Shown: positions 34,292 through 44,481, counted from the first letter of the stretch. The stretch: DNA of 64,000 nt from Streptomyces sp. NRRL WC-3626 (GCF_000718785.1 NZ_JOCA01000015.1:107044-171043); one strand, 5' to 3'. The notes: generated by a model from the letters alone, not told the origin. Numbers and translations: made by a program.

Positions 34292-35295
34292 CCGCCACCC
34301 TGACCGCCCCGGCCCCGTCCGCCACCGGCCGCCCCGCCCCCGCGCCCCGCCAGCTGCGCTGGCTGCTGCGGCTGCACCGCCCGGCCCTGATCACCGGCAC
34401 GGCGCTCACCCTGCTGCTCGGCGCGGCACTGCTGTGGCTCGGCGGCCCGCTCACCGACGCCGCGGCCGCCGCCTGGAAGGAGTACAACGCCTGCGGGTTC
34501 ACCCCGCGCTGCTCCTACGACCAGGACTCGATCCTGCTCTACAAGGACCTGTACAACTACACGACGTTCGCCGTGCTCGTCGTGCCGTTCCTGGTCGCCG
34601 CCTGGGCCGGCGGCTCACTGACCGGCCGCGAGCTGGAGTCCGGCACGGTCCGCCTCGCCTGGACCCAGGGCGTCTCCCCGGCCCGCTGGCTGGTCTCCCG
34701 GCTCGCCTTCCCGGCCGCGCTGACCGTCACGGCGACCGGTCTGACGGCCTGGCTGCACCGCAGGGCGTGGACGGCGGGGGAGCACCGTATCGACACCACC
34801 AAGCTCTGGGACGACACCCCCACCTTCTACGCCAACGGCACCGTCCCGGTGGCCCTCGCCCTGACCGGACTGGCCGTCGGCGTCCTCGCGGGGCTCGTGC
34901 TGCGCCGCGCCATGGCCGCGCTCGCCACGGCCGCGGCGGCGGTGGGGGTGCTGTGGGCCCTCGTGCACACCGCCCTGCCGTACCTGTGGTCTCCGGTGAC
35001 CAGCGTCAGCGCCCTGGGAGACGGGCCGTTGGGCGCGGGCATCGCGGTGGAGGAGGGCGTCCTGACCGCCGACGGCGACCGGCTTGCGGCGCCCTGCGTC
35101 AACGGCGGGATGTCCGGCTGCCGGGCGTCCCTGGACGACATCGGCGCGGTGAACTACTACCGGGACTTCCACCCCGCAAGCCACTACTGGCCCCTCCAAC
35201 TGGTCGCCTCGGGCCTGCTGGTAGCGGTCGCGGCGGCGGCGATCGCCACCGCGTTCGCACTGCTACGCCGCCGCACGAGCAGGGTCTCCGCCTGA
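34288..35295 (+). CDS. ABC transporter permease
   Basis: The 335-residue protein has about six membrane helices with a large extracytoplasmic loop after the first (AAWKEYNACGFTPRCSYDQD), where two Cys are close together, and another long loop near the end (APCVNGGMSGCRASLDD), again with two Cys. The motif SGTVRLAWTQGVSPARWL is common in Streptomyces ABC-2-like permeases. It completes a three-gene YtrA-type exporter operon. Substrate unknown. Confidence 0.9.
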   Translation: MTATLTAPAPSATGRPAPAPRQLRWLLRLHRPALITGTALTLLLGAALLWLGGPLTDAAAAAWKEYNACGFTPRCSYDQDSILLYKDLYNYTTFAVLVVPFLVAAWAGGSLTGRELESGTVRLAWTQGVSPARWLVSRLAFPAALTVTATGLTAWLHRRAWTAGEHRIDTTKLWDDTPTFYANGTVPVALALTGLAVGVLAGLVLRRAMAALATAAAAVGVLWALVHTALPYLWSPVTSVSALGDGPLGAGIAVEEGVLTADGDRLAAPCVNGGMSGCRASLDDIGAVNYYRDFHPASHYWPLQLVASGLLVAVAAAAIATAFALLRRRTSRVSA

Positions 35296-35309
35296 GGAGC
35301 ACGGCAAGC

Positions 35310-35505
35310 CGGCGGGCACGACCACCGCAGCCCGCGGGCACGACCGCCGCCAGGACGGCACACCCACCACCACAGCCCGCGGGCAGTCGCGCCACCAGAC
35401 GGCACACCCGCCACCACAGCCTGCGGGCAGTCGTGCCGCTGGGGCGGCACGGGTGGGCGCAGGCGGCACCCCCTCCAGCGGGGCAAGCGCAGCCACCCCG
35501 CACCC
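35310..35505. repeat. Degenerate tandem copies of the dispersed GC-rich repeat (locus a)
   Basis: The gap of 565 bases between the permease and ppk holds no convincing gene. Several imperfect units of CAGCC(T/C)GCGGGCAGTCG precede one full copy (35417-35499) with GTGCCGCTGGGGCGGCAC, GGGTGGGCGCAGG and CCCCTCCAGCGGGGC. The same order of blocks recurs at 38471, 44251 and 47972. Each full unit contains two short palindromes able to form stems. Confidence 0.8.
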
Positions 35506-35860
35506 CGGCCCCCCGGCGTAGGGGGCGCGGGGCCGGGATGGCCGCTGGGGGTACCCCCCTCTGGGGGAGGCACCTCGTCGGCGCCGAGCAGCACAACCCA
35601 CCCCGACCCCCGACGACTCCCGGGCACGCCCCCACAGCCGTGACATACCCGGGGGTCGTCGGGCGATAGCCCAGGAGTCATGTCGTCGTAACCGTTGATT
35701 CAGACAGGCTTGCGACGCTCGGCCAATGCATCCCGCCGCGCCAGAGCCTTCGCCGCCCCGAAGGGTGAACGGGAGGAACGGGGCCGCCTCAGGGCCACCA
35801 CCGCTCCCACCCGGAAATTCCGACGCGCCCGTGACGCCCATGGCGCGGAACAATGGGGGC

Positions 35861-38095
35861 ATGAGCCAGCCCAACGCCCAGGCACAGGTACAGCACCCGC
35901 AGCCCTCCGTGGGCTCCATCGCCGCCCACCGGCCGCACACCGTGGCCGGAGTGGTCTCCGACCTGGAACCCGACATCGACGCGGACCTCGACGGCTACGA
36001 GGAGTCGGCCGCCGACGGCGCCACCCCGCTCCCGCAGGGCCGCTTCCTCGACCGGGAACGCAGCTGGCTCGCGTTCAACGAACGCGTCCTCGAACTCGCC
36101 GAGGACCCCGCCACCCCGCTGCTGGAGCGCGCCAACTTCCTCGCGATCTTCGCCAGCAACCTGGACGAGTTCTTCATGGTCCGGGTGGCCGGCCTGAAGC
36201 GCCGTATCGCCACCGGTGTCGCCACCCGCTCCGCCTCCGGTCTCCAGCCGCGCGAGGTGCTGGAGATGATCTGGGCCCGCTCGCGCGAGCTGATGGCCCG
36301 GCACGCCGCCTGCTACCACGAGGACGTCGCCCCCGCACTCGCGGAGGAGGGCATCCACCTGGTCCGCTGGAGCGAGCTGACGGAGAAGGAACAGGCCCGC
36401 CTGTTCACCCTCTTCCGGCACCAGATCTTCCCGGTCCTCACCCCCCTCGCGGTCGACCCCGCGCACCCCTTCCCGTACATCTCCGGCCTCTCCCTGAACC
36501 TGGCCGTGGTCGTACGCAACCCCGTCACCGGGCACAAGCACTTCGCCCGGGTGAAGGTGCCGCCGCTGCTGTCCCGCTTCCTGGAGAGCTCCCCCGGCCG
36601 GTACGTCCCCATCGAGGACGTCATCGCCGCGCACCTGGAGGAGCTGTTCCCGGGCATGGAGGTGCTGCAGCACCACGCCTTCCGGCTCACCCGCAACGAG
36701 GACCTCGAGGTCGAGGAGGACGACGCGGAGAACCTGCTCCAGGCGCTGGAGAAGGAGCTCATGCGGCGCCGCTTCGGGCCGCCGGTACGCCTGGAGGTCG
36801 AGGAGTCCATCGACCGCGAGGTACTGGACCTGCTGGTGCGCGAGCTGAAGGTCGGCGAGGCCGAGGTGTACCCGCTGCCGGGTCCGCTCGACCTCACCGG
36901 TCTGTTCCGCATCCACGGCCTGGACCGGCCCGAGCTGAAGTACCCGAAGTTCATCGCCGGCACCCACCGCGACCTGGCGGAGGTCGAGACGGCGTCCCAG
37001 CCCGACGTCTTCGCCGCCCTGCGCAGCCGGGACGTGCTGCTGCACCACCCGTACGACTCGTTCTCCACGTCGGTGCAGGCGTTCCTGCAGCAGGCGGCCG
37101 AGGACCCCGACGTGCTGGCCATCAAGCAGACGCTGTACCGCACATCGGGCGACTCCCCCATAGTCGACGCGCTGATCGACGCCGCCGAGGCCGGCAAGCA
37201 GGTGCTGGTCCTGGTCGAGATCAAGGCGCGCTTCGACGAGCACGCGAACATCAAGTGGGCGCGCAAGCTGGAGGAGGCCGGCTGCCACGTCGTATACGGC
37301 CTGGTCGGTCTGAAGACCCACTGCAAGCTGTCGCTGGTGGTCCGTCAGGAGGGCGAGACACTACGGCGTTACAGCCATGTCGGCACCGGCAACTACCACC
37401 CGAAGACGGCCCGCCTCTACGAGGACCTCGGACTGCTCACCGCCGACCCGCAGGTCGGCGCGGACCTCTCCGACCTGTTCAACCGGCTCTCCGGCTACTC
37501 CCGCCGCGAGACCTACCGGCGCCTGCTCGTCGCCCCCAAGTCCCTGCGGGACGGCCTGGTCTCCCGCATCGACAAGGAGGCCCAGCACCACCGCGCCGGA
37601 CGTCCCGCGTACGTCCGCATCAAGGTCAACTCGATGGTCGACGAGGCCGTCATCGACGCCTGCTACCGCGCGTCGCAGGCCGGCGTCCCGGTGGACATCT
37701 GGGTGCGCGGCATCTGCGCGATACGGCCGGGCGTGGCGGGCCTGTCGGAGAACGTACGGGTACGGTCCGTCCTCGGCCGCTTCCTCGAACACTCGCGTGT
37801 GTTCGCCTTCGGCAACGGCGGCGAGCCCGAGGTGTGGTTCGGCAGCGCGGACATGATGCACCGCAACCTCGACCGCCGGATAGAGGCGCTGGTACGGGTC
37901 ACCGACCCGGCCCACCGGGCGGCTCTGAACCGGCTGCTGGAGACCGGTATGTCGGACACCACCCAGTCCTGGCACCTCGCCGCGGACGGCGAGTGGACCC
38001 GGCACGCGACGGACACGGACGGCCAGCCCCTGCGCAACGTCCAGGAGATGCTCATAGACGCCCGGAGGCGCCGGCGTGGCACAGCGACACCTTGA
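35861..38095 (+). CDS. ppk: Polyphosphate kinase PPK1
   Basis: The 744-residue protein has the full PPK1 architecture: N-terminal domain ([36 protein letters not shown]), head domain and two C-terminal phospholipase-D-like domains. [19 protein letters not shown] contains the autophosphorylated His. It reversibly makes polyphosphate from ATP. The ATG at 35861 (MSQPNAQ) is preferred; in-frame ATGs at 35726 and 35840 would add a poorly ordered extension. The following CHAD gene overlaps its end by 20 bases. Confidence 0.95.
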   Translation: MSQPNAQAQVQHPQPSVGSIAAHRPHTVAGVVSDLEPDIDADLDGYEESAADGATPLPQGRFLDRERSWLAFNERVLELAEDPATPLLERANFLAIFASNLDEFFMVRVAGLKRRIATGVATRSASGLQPREVLEMIWARSRELMARHAACYHEDVAPALAEEGIHLVRWSELTEKEQARLFTLFRHQIFPVLTPLAVDPAHPFPYISGLSLNLAVVVRNPVTGHKHFARVKVPPLLSRFLESSPGRYVPIEDVIAAHLEELFPGMEVLQHHAFRLTRNEDLEVEEDDAENLLQALEKELMRRRFGPPVRLEVEESIDREVLDLLVRELKVGEAEVYPLPGPLDLTGLFRIHGLDRPELKYPKFIAGTHRDLAEVETASQPDVFAALRSRDVLLHHPYDSFSTSVQAFLQQAAEDPDVLAIKQTLYRTSGDSPIVDALIDAAEAGKQVLVLVEIKARFDEHANIKWARKLEEAGCHVVYGLVGLKTHCKLSLVVRQEGETLRRYSHVGTGNYHPKTARLYEDLGLLTADPQVGADLSDLFNRLSGYSRRETYRRLLVAPKSLRDGLVSRIDKEAQHHRAGRPAYVRIKVNSMVDEAVIDACYRASQAGVPVDIWVRGICAIRPGVAGLSENVRVRSVLGRFLEHSRVFAFGNGGEPEVWFGSADMMHRNLDRRIEALVRVTDPAHRAALNRLLETGMSDTTQSWHLAADGEWTRHATDTDGQPLRNVQEMLIDARRRRRGTATP

Positions 38096-39281
38096 TCCGA
38101 CGGCCGGTCCCGTACCGGCGGACGCCCTGGCCGGCTATCTGCGGGCCCGGGCGACCGAGTTCCTCCGCGCGCTGCGCCTGCACCGGGAGACGGGTGCGGG
38201 CGCGGCCGCGTCGGAGGACTCCGTCGAGGCGGCCCGCGCGCTGCGCCGCGCGGCCCGCCGCATCAGCGCCAGCCTGCACACGTTCCAGCCGGTGCTGGAC
38301 CGTGACTGGTCGGAGTCGATGCGCCCGGAACTGGCCTGGGTCTCCGGCACCCTGGCCCAGGAACACGCCTACGCGACCCGCCTCGACCAACTCCTCCTCA
38401 CCCTCCACCGCCTCTCAGGCCCCCCGCAGCCCCCGCAGCCTGCGCCCACCCGTGCCGCTGGGGCCATCCCACCCCCGCAGCCTGCGGGCAGTCGTGCCGC
38501 TGGGGCCATCCCACCCCCGCAGCCTGCGGGCAGTCGTGCCGCTGGGGCGGCACGGGTGGGCGCAGGCAGCACCCCCTCCAGCGGGGCGAGCGTCATCCCA
38601 CCCCCCACCGATCCCGGCACCTCCGCCAACGGCAACCGCACCGTCATCCCCGCCCCCGACCGAGGCAACCTCACCGTGGGCGCGGCCAAGGCCGGCGCCC
38701 TCCTGGACCGCCAGCTCACCCTGGCAAGAACCCGAGCCCACTCCACCGCCCTCCAGGCACTGGGTTCCTCCCGCTTCCACGCAGTCGCGGACAAGGTCGC
38801 CGTACTGGCCAGCGAGGTCCCCCTCTCCCCCTCGGCCACCACCACCGACCTCCGCCCCCTCGCGAACGCGGCCCGCACCCGCCTCGCCGACGCCGTAGCC
38901 GCGCTCCCCCTCCTCACCGCAGGCAGCCCGTACAACGCCGAGGCCCTGATCCACGGCCTCTCCCCGGACCCCGCCCCCCACCCCCAGGACGCCCCCTGGC
39001 ACCAGGTCCGCCTGCTGCTGCGCCTGCACCGCTACGCCCTCGAGGTCTGCCACACCGCCGCCCCGGCGAAGAGCCTCCTCGCCGCCGGCGAGGCACTGGA
39101 CCGGCACCGCGACGCCTCCGAGGCCGCGGCCGCCGCCGCGCAGGCGGCCCGCACCCCGCGGATCGCCCCGGCCACGGCGTACGCGCTGGGCGTGCTCCAC
39201 GCCGATCAGCGGCATGAGGTGGAGGCCGCACGGTACGCGTTCCAGCGCTCCTGGCAGAAGGAAGCCCTCGGCGCGTTATAG
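38076..39281 (+). CDS. CHAD-domain protein coupled to ppk, interrupted by a repeat-derived insert
   Basis: The 401-residue protein begins inside the end of ppk. CHAD helices with conserved His and basic residues are seen ([39 protein letters not shown]). CHAD domains bind polyphosphate and often accompany ppk. Residues about 115-180 are a Pro/Ala-rich insert with repeated [11 protein letters not shown] units. They are encoded by the GC-rich repeat family of this window (38471-38610) in an open frame; the CHAD pattern resumes at [16 protein letters not shown]. The insert probably forms a flexible linker. Confidence 0.85.
   Translation: MAQRHLDPTAGPVPADALAGYLRARATEFLRALRLHRETGAGAAASEDSVEAARALRRAARRISASLHTFQPVLDRDWSESMRPELAWVSGTLAQEHAYATRLDQLLLTLHRLSGPPQPPQPAPTRAAGAIPPPQPAGSRAAGAIPPPQPAGSRAAGAARVGAGSTPSSGASVIPPPTDPGTSANGNRTVIPAPDRGNLTVGAAKAGALLDRQLTLARTRAHSTALQALGSSRFHAVADKVAVLASEVPLSPSATTTDLRPLANAARTRLADAVAALPLLTAGSPYNAEALIHGLSPDPAPHPQDAPWHQVRLLLRLHRYALEVCHTAAPAKSLLAAGEALDRHRDASEAAAAAAQAARTPRIAPATAYALGVLHADQRHEVEAARYAFQRSWQKEALGAL
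38471..38610. repeat. Dispersed GC-rich repeat inside the CHAD gene (locus b)
   Basis: Two tandem units of CCCCCGCAGCCTGCGGGCAG plus TCGTGCCGCTGGGGC are followed by a full copy containing GGCACGGGTGGGCGCAGG and CCCCTCCAGCGGGGCGAGCG. The order of blocks is the same as at 35417, 44251 and 47972. Here the repeat lies in a reading frame and is translated. Confidence 0.8.
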
Positions 39282-39291
39282 GAGGCCCCCG

Positions 39292-39708
39292 GTGACCACC
39301 CTCACCATCCAGGCCGCCGGCTGTGTTCTGTGGCGCCGCTCCCCCGTGACCGGCGCCCTGGAGCTCTGCCTGGTCCATCGCCCCAAGTACGACGACTGGT
39401 CCTGGCCCAAGGGCAAGCTGAAGCGCGGCGAGGACCCGCTGGCCGGCGCCCTGCGCGAGGTCGCCGAGGAGACCGGCCACTCGGCCGCCCCCGCCGCCGA
39501 GCTGCCCAGCACGCGCTATCTGGCGAACGGCCGCCCCAAGCGGGTCCGCTACTGGGCGGCCGAGGCCGTCTCCGGCACGTTCGCCCCGAACGACGAGGTC
39601 GACCGGATCCTCTGGCTGCCGCCGGACGCCGCCCGCCGCCGCCTCACCGAACCCCGGGACGCCGACCTCGTGGACGCCCTGCTCGAATCCTTCCGCCCGG
39701 CCCCGTGA
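39292..39708 (+). CDS. Nudix hydrolase (MutT1-like)
   Basis: The 138-residue protein has a complete Nudix box: Gly, five residues, Glu, seven residues, REVAEETG (GKLKRGEDPLAGAL preceding). It starts AAGCVLWRR as in MutT1-type enzymes, but the histidine-phosphatase domain fused in mycobacterial MutT1 is absent. Such enzymes hydrolyse nucleotides or dinucleoside/inositol polyphosphates. An AGGAGG ribosome site six bases before the GTG supports the start. It lies 10 bases after the CHAD gene, extending the ppk operon. Confidence 0.9.
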   Translation: MTTLTIQAAGCVLWRRSPVTGALELCLVHRPKYDDWSWPKGKLKRGEDPLAGALREVAEETGHSAAPAAELPSTRYLANGRPKRVRYWAAEAVSGTFAPNDEVDRILWLPPDAARRRLTEPRDADLVDALLESFRPAP

Positions 39709-39782
39709 GTCCCGTTCCCACCCGGTATCTCCCCGTGTCCTCGACGTGAGCGTTCCGTGACCTCACCGCACCGTCCACAGGG

Positions 39783-39837
39783 GTTCACCCGCCGTTCATG
39801 TACGCCAATCGGCTGCTTCACCTGTTCTGCCTAATTT
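39783..39837 (+). promoter_or_regulatory. pstS promoter with PHO-box direct repeats
   Basis: GTTCACCCGCC (39783-39793) and GTTCATGTACG (39794-39804) are adjacent 11-base direct repeats that match the PhoP-binding PHO box (GTTCACC core). A further unit CTTCACCTGTT lies in phase at 39816-39826, and TAATTT at 39832-39837 is a good -10 box. Phosphate starvation would therefore activate pst through PhoRP. Confidence 0.82.
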
Positions 39838-39938
39838 CGGCCTTACGCGATGCGGATCGCCCGAAGAACCGGGTGACCGTGTCACCCACACTTCGCACGC
39901 CGCCGAATTCAGGACGGCGGCCACTGGAAGGAACTCAA

Positions 39939-41066
39939 GTGAAGCTTCAGCGCAAGAACCGGCGGGCCCTCGCTCTCGGTGCTCTCGCCGTCTCCGGCGC
40001 CCTGGCCCTCACGGCGTGCGGCTCCGACGACACCGGCAACGGCAACGGCGGCGACGCGTCCGCCAGCGCGCAGGCCGGCAACGTCAAGTGCGACGACGCC
40101 AAGGGTCAGCTCCAGGCCTCCGGCTCCTCCGCTCAGAAGAACGCGATCGACGCTTGGGTCGCGCAGTATGTCGCCGCCTGCAAGGGCGTACAGATCAACT
40201 ACAACCCGACCGGTTCGGGCGCCGGCATCACGGCCTTCACCCAGGGCCAGACCGCGTTCGCCGGTTCGGACTCCGCGCTGAAGCCCGAGGAGATCGAGGC
40301 CTCGAAGAAGATCTGCTCCGGCGGTCAGGGCATCGACCTGCCGATGGTCGGCGGCCCGATCGCGATCGGCTTCAACGTCACCGGCGTCGACACCCTGGTC
40401 CTGGACGCCCCGACCCTCGCCCAGATCTTCGACAACAAGATCACCAACTGGAACGACGAGGCGATCGCGAAGCTCAACCCCGACGCGAAGCTTCCCGACC
40501 TGAAGATCCAGGCGTTCCACCGCTCGGACGAGTCCGGCACCACGGACAACTTCACCAAGTACCTCAAGGCCGCCGCGCCCGACGACTGGAAGTACGAGGG
40601 CGGCAAGTCCTGGGAGGCCAAGGGCGGCCAGTCCGCGCAGGGCTCCTCCGGCCTCGCCCAGCAGGTCAAGCAGACCGCCGGCTCCATCTCGTACTTCGAG
40701 CTGTCCTACGCCAAGGACGGCGTGAAGACGGTCGACATCAAGACCGAGGCCGCCGAGCCGGTCAAGGCCACCGTCGACAACGCCACCGCCGCCATCGGCG
40801 CCGCGAAGGTCGTCGGCACGGGCAAGGACCTCGCGCTGGAGCTGGACTACACCCCGCAGGCCGACGGCGCCTACCCGCTGGTCCTCGTCACGTACGAGAT
40901 CGTCTGCGACAAGGGCAACAAGGCCGACACCCTGCCGGCCACCAAGTCCTTCCTGAACTACATCGCCTCGGAGGACGGCCAGGGCCTGCTGGCGGACGCC
41001 GGCTACGCCCCGATGCCCGCCGAGATCATCACCAAGGTCCGCGAGACCATCTCGAGCCTCGCCTGA
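39939..41066 (+). CDS. pstS: Phosphate-binding lipoprotein PstS
   Basis: The 375-residue protein has a lipoprotein signal (LALGALAVSGALALTACGS; the Cys is the lipidated residue) and a periplasmic-binding fold. Phosphate contacts are typical: SGSSAQ near the start, GSGAGITAF and RSDESGTTDNF. It captures phosphate at the outer face of the membrane for PstCAB. GTG at 39939 follows GGAAGGAA. It is first in the operon, and a hairpin after it probably makes its transcript more abundant than the rest. Confidence 0.96.
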   Translation: MKLQRKNRRALALGALAVSGALALTACGSDDTGNGNGGDASASAQAGNVKCDDAKGQLQASGSSAQKNAIDAWVAQYVAACKGVQINYNPTGSGAGITAFTQGQTAFAGSDSALKPEEIEASKKICSGGQGIDLPMVGGPIAIGFNVTGVDTLVLDAPTLAQIFDNKITNWNDEAIAKLNPDAKLPDLKIQAFHRSDESGTTDNFTKYLKAAAPDDWKYEGGKSWEAKGGQSAQGSSGLAQQVKQTAGSISYFELSYAKDGVKTVDIKTEAAEPVKATVDNATAAIGAAKVVGTGKDLALELDYTPQADGAYPLVLVTYEIVCDKGNKADTLPATKSFLNYIASEDGQGLLADAGYAPMPAEIITKVRETISSLA

Positions 41067-41073
41067 CCCGAGT

Positions 41074-41107
41074 GTGCGGCCCATCCCCGGACGGGGGTGG
41101 GCCGCAC
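41074..41107 (+). terminator. Intercistronic hairpin between pstS and pstC
   Basis: GTGCGGCCCA (41074-41083) and TGGGCCGCAC (41098-41107) form a 10-base stem with an extra CCCC/GGGG inside. It lies 8 bases after the pstS stop and may act as a partial terminator or a 3'-end stabiliser, giving excess PstS over the permease. Confidence 0.75.
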
Positions 41108-41198
41108 CGTCCGGTGCACCGCCAACAGGAGCCCCCGGCCGTCCGGACGGCTCCGACCGAGCCGCCCGACCCGGCGGCTCCGCAGACCGGAGAACCCG

Positions 41199-42203
41199 AT
41201 GGACACCACCACACAGCAGACAACCGCTCCCCCCGCACCCGGACCCGCCGCGCCCGCCGACAAGGGCACCGGGCGTGGTGCCACCCGCCCCGGTGACCGG
41301 ATCTTCCTCGGGCTCTCCCGCGGATCCGGCATCTTCGTCCTCGTCCTCATGGCCGCGATCGCGTCCTTCCTGACGTACCGCGCGTCGCTGGCCATCAGCA
41401 AGGACGAGGCCAACTTCTTCACGTCGTTCGAGTGGAACCCGACGGGTCTCCCGCCGGAGTTCGGCATCGCGGTCCTGGCCTTCGGCACCATCGTGTCGTC
41501 GGTCATCGCCATGGCCATCGCCGTACCGATCTCGGTCGGCATCGCCCTGTTCATCACGCACTACGCGCCGCGCCGTCTCGGCGGCCTCATCGCGTACGTG
41601 ATCGACCTGCTCGCCGCCGTCCCGTCCATCGTGTACGGCCTGTGGGGCGCCCTCGTCCTGGTGCCGCACATGGACGGCCTCTACGGCTGGCTCGACGACT
41701 ACCTCGGCTGGACCGGCCTGTTCGCCTGGGACGGCGGGCCGGCCCGCTCGCTGCTCACCGTCGGCATCCTGCTCGCCCTGATGATCCTCCCGATCATCAC
41801 CAACGTCAGCCGCGAGGTGTTCCGCCAGGTCCCGCGGATGCACGAGGAGGCGGCCCTGGCCCTCGGCGCCACGCGCTGGGAGGTCATCCGCATGTCGGTG
41901 CTGCCGTTCGGCCGCTCCGGGGTCATCTCCGCGTCGATGCTGGGCCTCGGCCGCGCGCTCGGCGAGACGATGGCCGTGGCCATGGTGCTCTCGCCGTCCT
42001 TCGACATCACCGCCAGCCTGCTCGACCCGGGCGGCGGCACGTTCGCCCAGAACATCGCCAGCAAGTTCAACGAGGCCACCGTGATGGGCCAGGACGCGCT
42101 GATCGCCTCCGGCATGGTGCTCTTCGTGATCACGCTGCTGGTCAACGGCGGCGCCCGTCTGATCATCGCCCGCCGCAAGGAGTACTCGGGGGCCAACGCA
42201 TGA
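41199..42203 (+). CDS. pstC: Phosphate ABC transporter permease PstC
   Basis: The 334-residue protein has six predicted membrane helices, the first at GSGIFVLVLMAAIASFLTY, and a binding-protein-dependent transport motif EEAALALGATRWEVIRMSVLP with AALALGA. It pairs with PstA to form the membrane channel. The ATG is preceded by GGAG. Its stop overlaps the pstA start (ATGA). Confidence 0.95.
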   Translation: MDTTTQQTTAPPAPGPAAPADKGTGRGATRPGDRIFLGLSRGSGIFVLVLMAAIASFLTYRASLAISKDEANFFTSFEWNPTGLPPEFGIAVLAFGTIVSSVIAMAIAVPISVGIALFITHYAPRRLGGLIAYVIDLLAAVPSIVYGLWGALVLVPHMDGLYGWLDDYLGWTGLFAWDGGPARSLLTVGILLALMILPIITNVSREVFRQVPRMHEEAALALGATRWEVIRMSVLPFGRSGVISASMLGLGRALGETMAVAMVLSPSFDITASLLDPGGGTFAQNIASKFNEATVMGQDALIASGMVLFVITLLVNGGARLIIARRKEYSGANA

Positions 42204-43252
42204 GCCACGCAACCCTTTCCCCCAAGCGCGACTCGCTGCGCGGCGCGACCCTGCCCAAGTGGTTCGCCTGGGCGGTCGCCGCCGCCTCCCTCGTCCTCGG
42301 CTACGGCATCAGCGCCGCGGCCGGCCTGGACAGCGACATCCAGTGGGCGCTGATCGCCGCGGTCCTCTTCGTCGTCGGCTCCTACGCACTCTCCTCGAAG
42401 ATCGAGGGCAGCCGCCAGGCCAAGGACCGCACCGCGACCAGCCTGGTCTGGGTCGCCTTCCTGCTGGCCGTGATACCGCTCGCCTCCCTGCTGTGGGAGA
42501 CGGCCGAGCGCGGTGTGAAGGTCCTCGACGGCTACTTCCTCACCCACTCGATGGGCGTGGTCGCCGACGCCGAGCCCGGCGGCGGCATCTACCACGCCAT
42601 CCTCGGCACCCTGGAGCAGGTCGGCCTCGCCACCCTGGTCTCCGTGCCGATCGGTGTGCTGACCGCGATCTACCTGGTCGAGTACGGGCGCGGCAAGCTC
42701 GCCAAGGCCGTCACGTTCTTCGTCGACGTGATGACGGGCATCCCGTCGATCGTCGCGGGTCTGTTCATCCTGAGCCTGTGGGTCCTCATCCTGAAGATGG
42801 GCCCGTCCGGCTTCGCCGGTTCGCTGGCCCTGTCGATCCTGATGATCCCCGTCGTGGTCCGCTCCACGGAGGAGATGCTCAAGCTCGTCCCGAACGAGCT
42901 GCGCGAGGCGTCCCTGGCGCTCGGCGTGCCGAAGTGGCGCACGATCCTGAAGGTGGTCCTGCCGACGTCGGTCGGCGGCATCATCACGGGCGTGATGCTC
43001 GCGATCGCCCGCATCACCGGTGAGACGGCGCCCGTGCTGCTCCTGGTCTGGGGTACGGACTTCATCAACGCCAACCCGTTCCAGGACCCGCAGGAATCAC
43101 TGCCGATGTACATCTACCTGCAGTGGGCCAACAGCGGTGGCTCCGGCGCGGCGTTCGACCGAGCCTGGGCGGCTGCCCTGACGCTCATCGCGTTCATCAT
43201 GATCCTCAACCTCGTGGCCCGCGGCATCGCCCGCTGGAAGGCCCCGCGGTGA
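42200..43252 (+). CDS. pstA: Phosphate ABC transporter permease PstA
   Basis: The 350-residue permease has an N-terminal extension with two extra helices, then the six-helix core with EASLALGVPKWRTILKVVLP as the ATPase-contact motif and ITGETAPVLLL near the end. It is translationally coupled to pstC. PstA and PstC together form the phosphate pore. Confidence 0.95.
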   Translation: MSHATLSPKRDSLRGATLPKWFAWAVAAASLVLGYGISAAAGLDSDIQWALIAAVLFVVGSYALSSKIEGSRQAKDRTATSLVWVAFLLAVIPLASLLWETAERGVKVLDGYFLTHSMGVVADAEPGGGIYHAILGTLEQVGLATLVSVPIGVLTAIYLVEYGRGKLAKAVTFFVDVMTGIPSIVAGLFILSLWVLILKMGPSGFAGSLALSILMIPVVVRSTEEMLKLVPNELREASLALGVPKWRTILKVVLPTSVGGIITGVMLAIARITGETAPVLLLVWGTDFINANPFQDPQESLPMYIYLQWANSGGSGAAFDRAWAAALTLIAFIMILNLVARGIARWKAPR

Positions 43253-43316
43253 CAATCTGCGGCTCCGCCGCGCGGCCGGTCGCTAAGGCCTCCCCTACTC
43301 GAAAGAAGTGATCACC

Positions 43317-44093
43317 ATGGCCAAGCGCATCGACGTCAGCGGCCTCAACGCCTACTACGGCTCCTTCCTGGCCATCGAGGACATCTCGATGACCGTCGAG
43401 CCCCGCTCCGTGACGGCCTTCATCGGCCCGTCCGGCTGCGGCAAGTCCACCTTCCTGCGCACGCTCAACCGCATGCACGAGGTCACGCCCGGCGGCCGTG
43501 TCGACGGCAAGGTCATGCTGGACGACGAGAACCTGTACGGCGCCGGCATCGACCCGGTGGCGGTACGGCGTGAGATCGGCATGGTCTTCCAGCGCCCGAA
43601 CCCGTTCCCCACGATGTCGGTGTACGACAACGTGGCGGCGGGGCTGCGGCTGAACGGCAAGTACAAGAAGTCCCAGCTGGACGACGTCGTCGAGAAGTCC
43701 CTCAGGGGCGCGAACCTCTGGAACGAGGTGAAGGACCGCCTCAACAAGCCCGGCTCGGGCCTGTCCGGTGGTCAGCAGCAGCGTCTGTGCATCGCGAGGG
43801 CGATCGCGGTGGAGCCGAAGGTCCTGCTCATGGACGAGCCCTGCTCGGCCCTGGACCCGATCTCCACGCTCGCGATCGAGGACCTGATCGGTGAGCTGAA
43901 GGAGCGCTTCACGATCGTCATCGTGACGCACAACATGCAGCAGGCGGCGCGGGTCTCCGACCGTACGGCCTTCTTCAACCTGGCGGCCGTCGGCCAGCCC
44001 GGCAAGCTGATCGAGCTCGACGACACGGAGCGGATCTTCTCCAACCCGTCGGTCCAGGCCACGGAGGACTACATCTCCGGCCGCTTCGGCTGA
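43317..44093 (+). CDS. pstB: Phosphate ABC transporter ATPase PstB
   Basis: The 258-residue ATPase has Walker [10 protein letters not shown], the PstB-typical [17 protein letters not shown], signature LSGGQQQR, Walker B LLMDEP and the H-loop [11 protein letters not shown] at 43317 gives the usual PstB length; a GTG at 43308 would add three residues. It energises phosphate import through PstCA. The 64-base gap to pstA contains only a weak AAGAAG ribosome site. Confidence 0.96.
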   Translation: MAKRIDVSGLNAYYGSFLAIEDISMTVEPRSVTAFIGPSGCGKSTFLRTLNRMHEVTPGGRVDGKVMLDDENLYGAGIDPVAVRREIGMVFQRPNPFPTMSVYDNVAAGLRLNGKYKKSQLDDVVEKSLRGANLWNEVKDRLNKPGSGLSGGQQQRLCIARAIAVEPKVLLMDEPCSALDPISTLAIEDLIGELKERFTIVIVTHNMQQAARVSDRTAFFNLAAVGQPGKLIELDDTERIFSNPSVQATEDYISGRFG

Positions 44094-44103
44094 CCCTCAT
44101 ACC

Positions 44104-44172
44104 CCTCGCGGTGCTGCATGGCGGTGCCACCGCGAGGCCGCAAGGGCCCGCCCCCCAGGGGGGCGGGCCCTT
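44104..44172 (+). terminator. Tandem terminators of the pst operon
   Basis: First hairpin: CCTCGCGGTG (44104-44113) with CACCGCGAGG (44128-44137). Second: AAGGGCCCGCCCCCC (44142-44156) with its perfect complement at 44158-44172, followed by a short C/T-rich run. Both lie within 80 bases of the pstB stop. Confidence 0.85.
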
Positions 44173-44250
44173 CTACTTCCCACCCACCGACGCACACCCG
44201 CGCCACCATCGCCCCCACAGCTGCGGCCACCCGCACCACCATCGCCCGCG

Positions 44251-44452
44251 TAGCTGCGGGCAGTCGTGCCGCTGGGGCGGCACGGGTGGGCGCAGCGGCA
44301 CCCCCTCCAGCGGGGCGAGCGCACACCCACCCCCGGTGCGGGCAGGCACCCGGGGTGTCGGCTGAGCGGGGGGCGGAGCGCGGCCCGGCGCCAACGGGGT
44401 GCCGTCGCGCCCACCCGTGCCGCCCTGCGGCACGACTGCCCGCGGCTGGGCG
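44251..44452. repeat. Dispersed GC-rich repeat as an inverted pair (locus c)
   Basis: The 388-base gap between pstB and pit holds no gene. A full repeat copy (about 44251-44335, TAGCTGCGGGCAGTCG, GTGCCGCTGGGGCGGCAC, CCCCTCCAGCGGGGCGAGCG) is followed about 60 bases later by an inverted partial copy (44396-44452) that is roughly 90 percent identical over 50 bases. The segment between them (near GGTGTCGGCTGAGCGGGG) also recurs beside locus d. Confidence 0.8.
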
Positions 44453-44481
44453 GAGGGCAGAGAGCCGGCCCCGCCCACCAG

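Noticed and set aside
39909..42212. A 767-codon open frame on the minus strand opposite pstS/pstC
   Set aside because: Shadow of the pst genes; composition typical of an antisense frame in high-GC DNA.
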